Below are positions 5,445-5,976 of a stretch of 5,976 nt of DNA, one piece after another (within the stretch, counting starts at the first letter, position 1; each line of letters starts with the position of its first letter). Both the position numbers and the translations under genes were made by a program. The notes under the pieces are model-generated. The model was not told the DNA's origin. It saw only the letters and a list, made by a program, of their open reading frames with translations, and ran no database searches. This stretch comes from Eubacteriales bacterium (GTDB lineage: Bacteria; Bacillota; Clostridia; Christensenellales; SZUA-584): the NCBI GenBank assembly GCA_028711205.1, contig JAQTSP010000161.1, positions 1 through 5,976 of the forward strand. Reading direction: 5' to 3'.

Positions 5445-5976
5445 ATGTGCGCAAAAGAGTTGAGCAAGGTGTATGACCCGAAAGAGGTCGAGGAGCGGCT
5501 CTACGACGAATGGATAAAAAAGGGTTATTTCCGTGCGGAAATTGATGCGGACAAGCAGCCGTATACGATCGTCATACCGCCGCCGAATATTACCGGACAG
5601 CTTCATATGGGGCATGCGCTCGATAACATGATGCAGGACGCGATCATACGCACAAAGCGCATGCAGGGGTATGCCGCGCTGTGGATCCCGGGAACGGATC
5701 ACGCCAGCATCGCGACAGAGGTGCGCATTGCGGACAAGCTGAGAGAAGAGGGAACGTCCAAAGAAGAACTCGGCAGAGAAAAGTTTCTCGAGCGGGCGTG
5801 GCAGTGGAAAGAGCAGTACGGCGGACGCATCGTCGCGCAGCTGAAGAAGCTCGGGTCCTCATGCGACTGGTCAAGAGAGCGTTTCACGATGGACGAGGGA
5901 TGCTCGAAGGCCGTCAACGCGTTCTTTGTACAGCTCTACGAAAAAGGGCTGATATACCGGGGAGACCGCATCATCA
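5445..5976 (+). CDS. valS: valyl-tRNA synthetase, N-terminal part (runs off right edge)
   Basis: ValS attaches valine to tRNA-Val in the cytoplasm. The frame from ATG 5445 stays open for 177 codons to the edge; the full family length is about 880 residues. The start lies six bases after GGAGGG (5433-5438); another in-frame ATG at 5439 touches that site directly and is unlikely to be used. The visible part begins with the usual short helix (YDPKEVEERLYDEWIKKGYF). The catalytic Rossmann entry follows as PYTIVIPPPNITGQLHMGHA with the HIGH-type motif HMGH at residues 54-57. WIPGTDHASIAT at 80-91 and SSCDWSRERFTMDEGCSKAV at 138-157 are typical of bacterial ValS. The editing domain, KMSKS motif and C-terminal coiled coil lie outside the window. 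Expression is governed by the T-box immediately upstream, whose specifier is a valine codon, which independently supports the identification. Confidence 0.97.
   Translation, partial: MCAKELSKVYDPKEVEERLYDEWIKKGYFRAEIDADKQPYTIVIPPPNITGQLHMGHALDNMMQDAIIRTKRMQGYAALWIPGTDHASIATEVRIADKLREEGTSKEELGREKFLERAWQWKEQYGGRIVAQLKKLGSSCDWSRERFTMDEGCSKAVNAFFVQLYEKGLIYRGDRII

Overview
The window looks like chromosomal DNA from a Gram-positive, low-to-moderate GC member of the Bacillota, most likely a clostridial lineage. The evidence is consensus sigma-A promoters with 17-nt spacers, strong AGGAGG ribosome binding sites, a lipobox lipoprotein, a T-box leader in front of valS, and a cobalamin riboswitch in front of metE. 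I cannot name the genus from sequence alone. Nothing here looks like a mobile element, CRISPR array, tRNA or rRNA.

Layout. Positions 1-675 (minus strand) hold the N-terminal 225 codons of a DUF3810-family membrane protein that runs off the left edge; its own promoter lies at 703-731. Positions 778-1478 (minus) hold a PrsW-type intramembrane protease gene broken by a one-base frameshift near 1381, with a good promoter at 1508-1536. Divergent from it, 1660-2319 (plus) encodes an A+T-rich, unrecognised lipoprotein. Positions 2382-2734 form a dense regulatory leader: a promoter, a terminator-like hairpin right at the predicted transcript start, a perfect Shine-Dalgarno with a 12-codon mini-ORF, a cobalamin riboswitch, and an expression platform whose alternative hairpins hide or expose the metE ribosome binding site. 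metE (2735-5017) encodes B12-independent methionine synthase. An inverted repeat follows it. Then come a consensus promoter (5126-5154), a valine T-box leader with specifier GTC, antiterminator and terminator (5161-5424), and the first 177 codons of valS (5445 to the right edge).

How it works together. The right half is two adjacent amino-acid-related genes, each controlled by a cis-acting RNA. metE should be shut off when cobalamin is plentiful, as expected if the cell also has the B12-dependent enzyme MetH, which is not in this window. valS should be switched on when uncharged tRNA-Val accumulates. The left half is a set of membrane or surface genes without an obvious shared pathway. I found no convincing new multi-gene system. 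The least ordinary parts are the unexplained elements stacked between the metE promoter and its riboswitch (2411-2511), the frameshifted prsW, and the orphan lipoprotein with palindromes in its leader.
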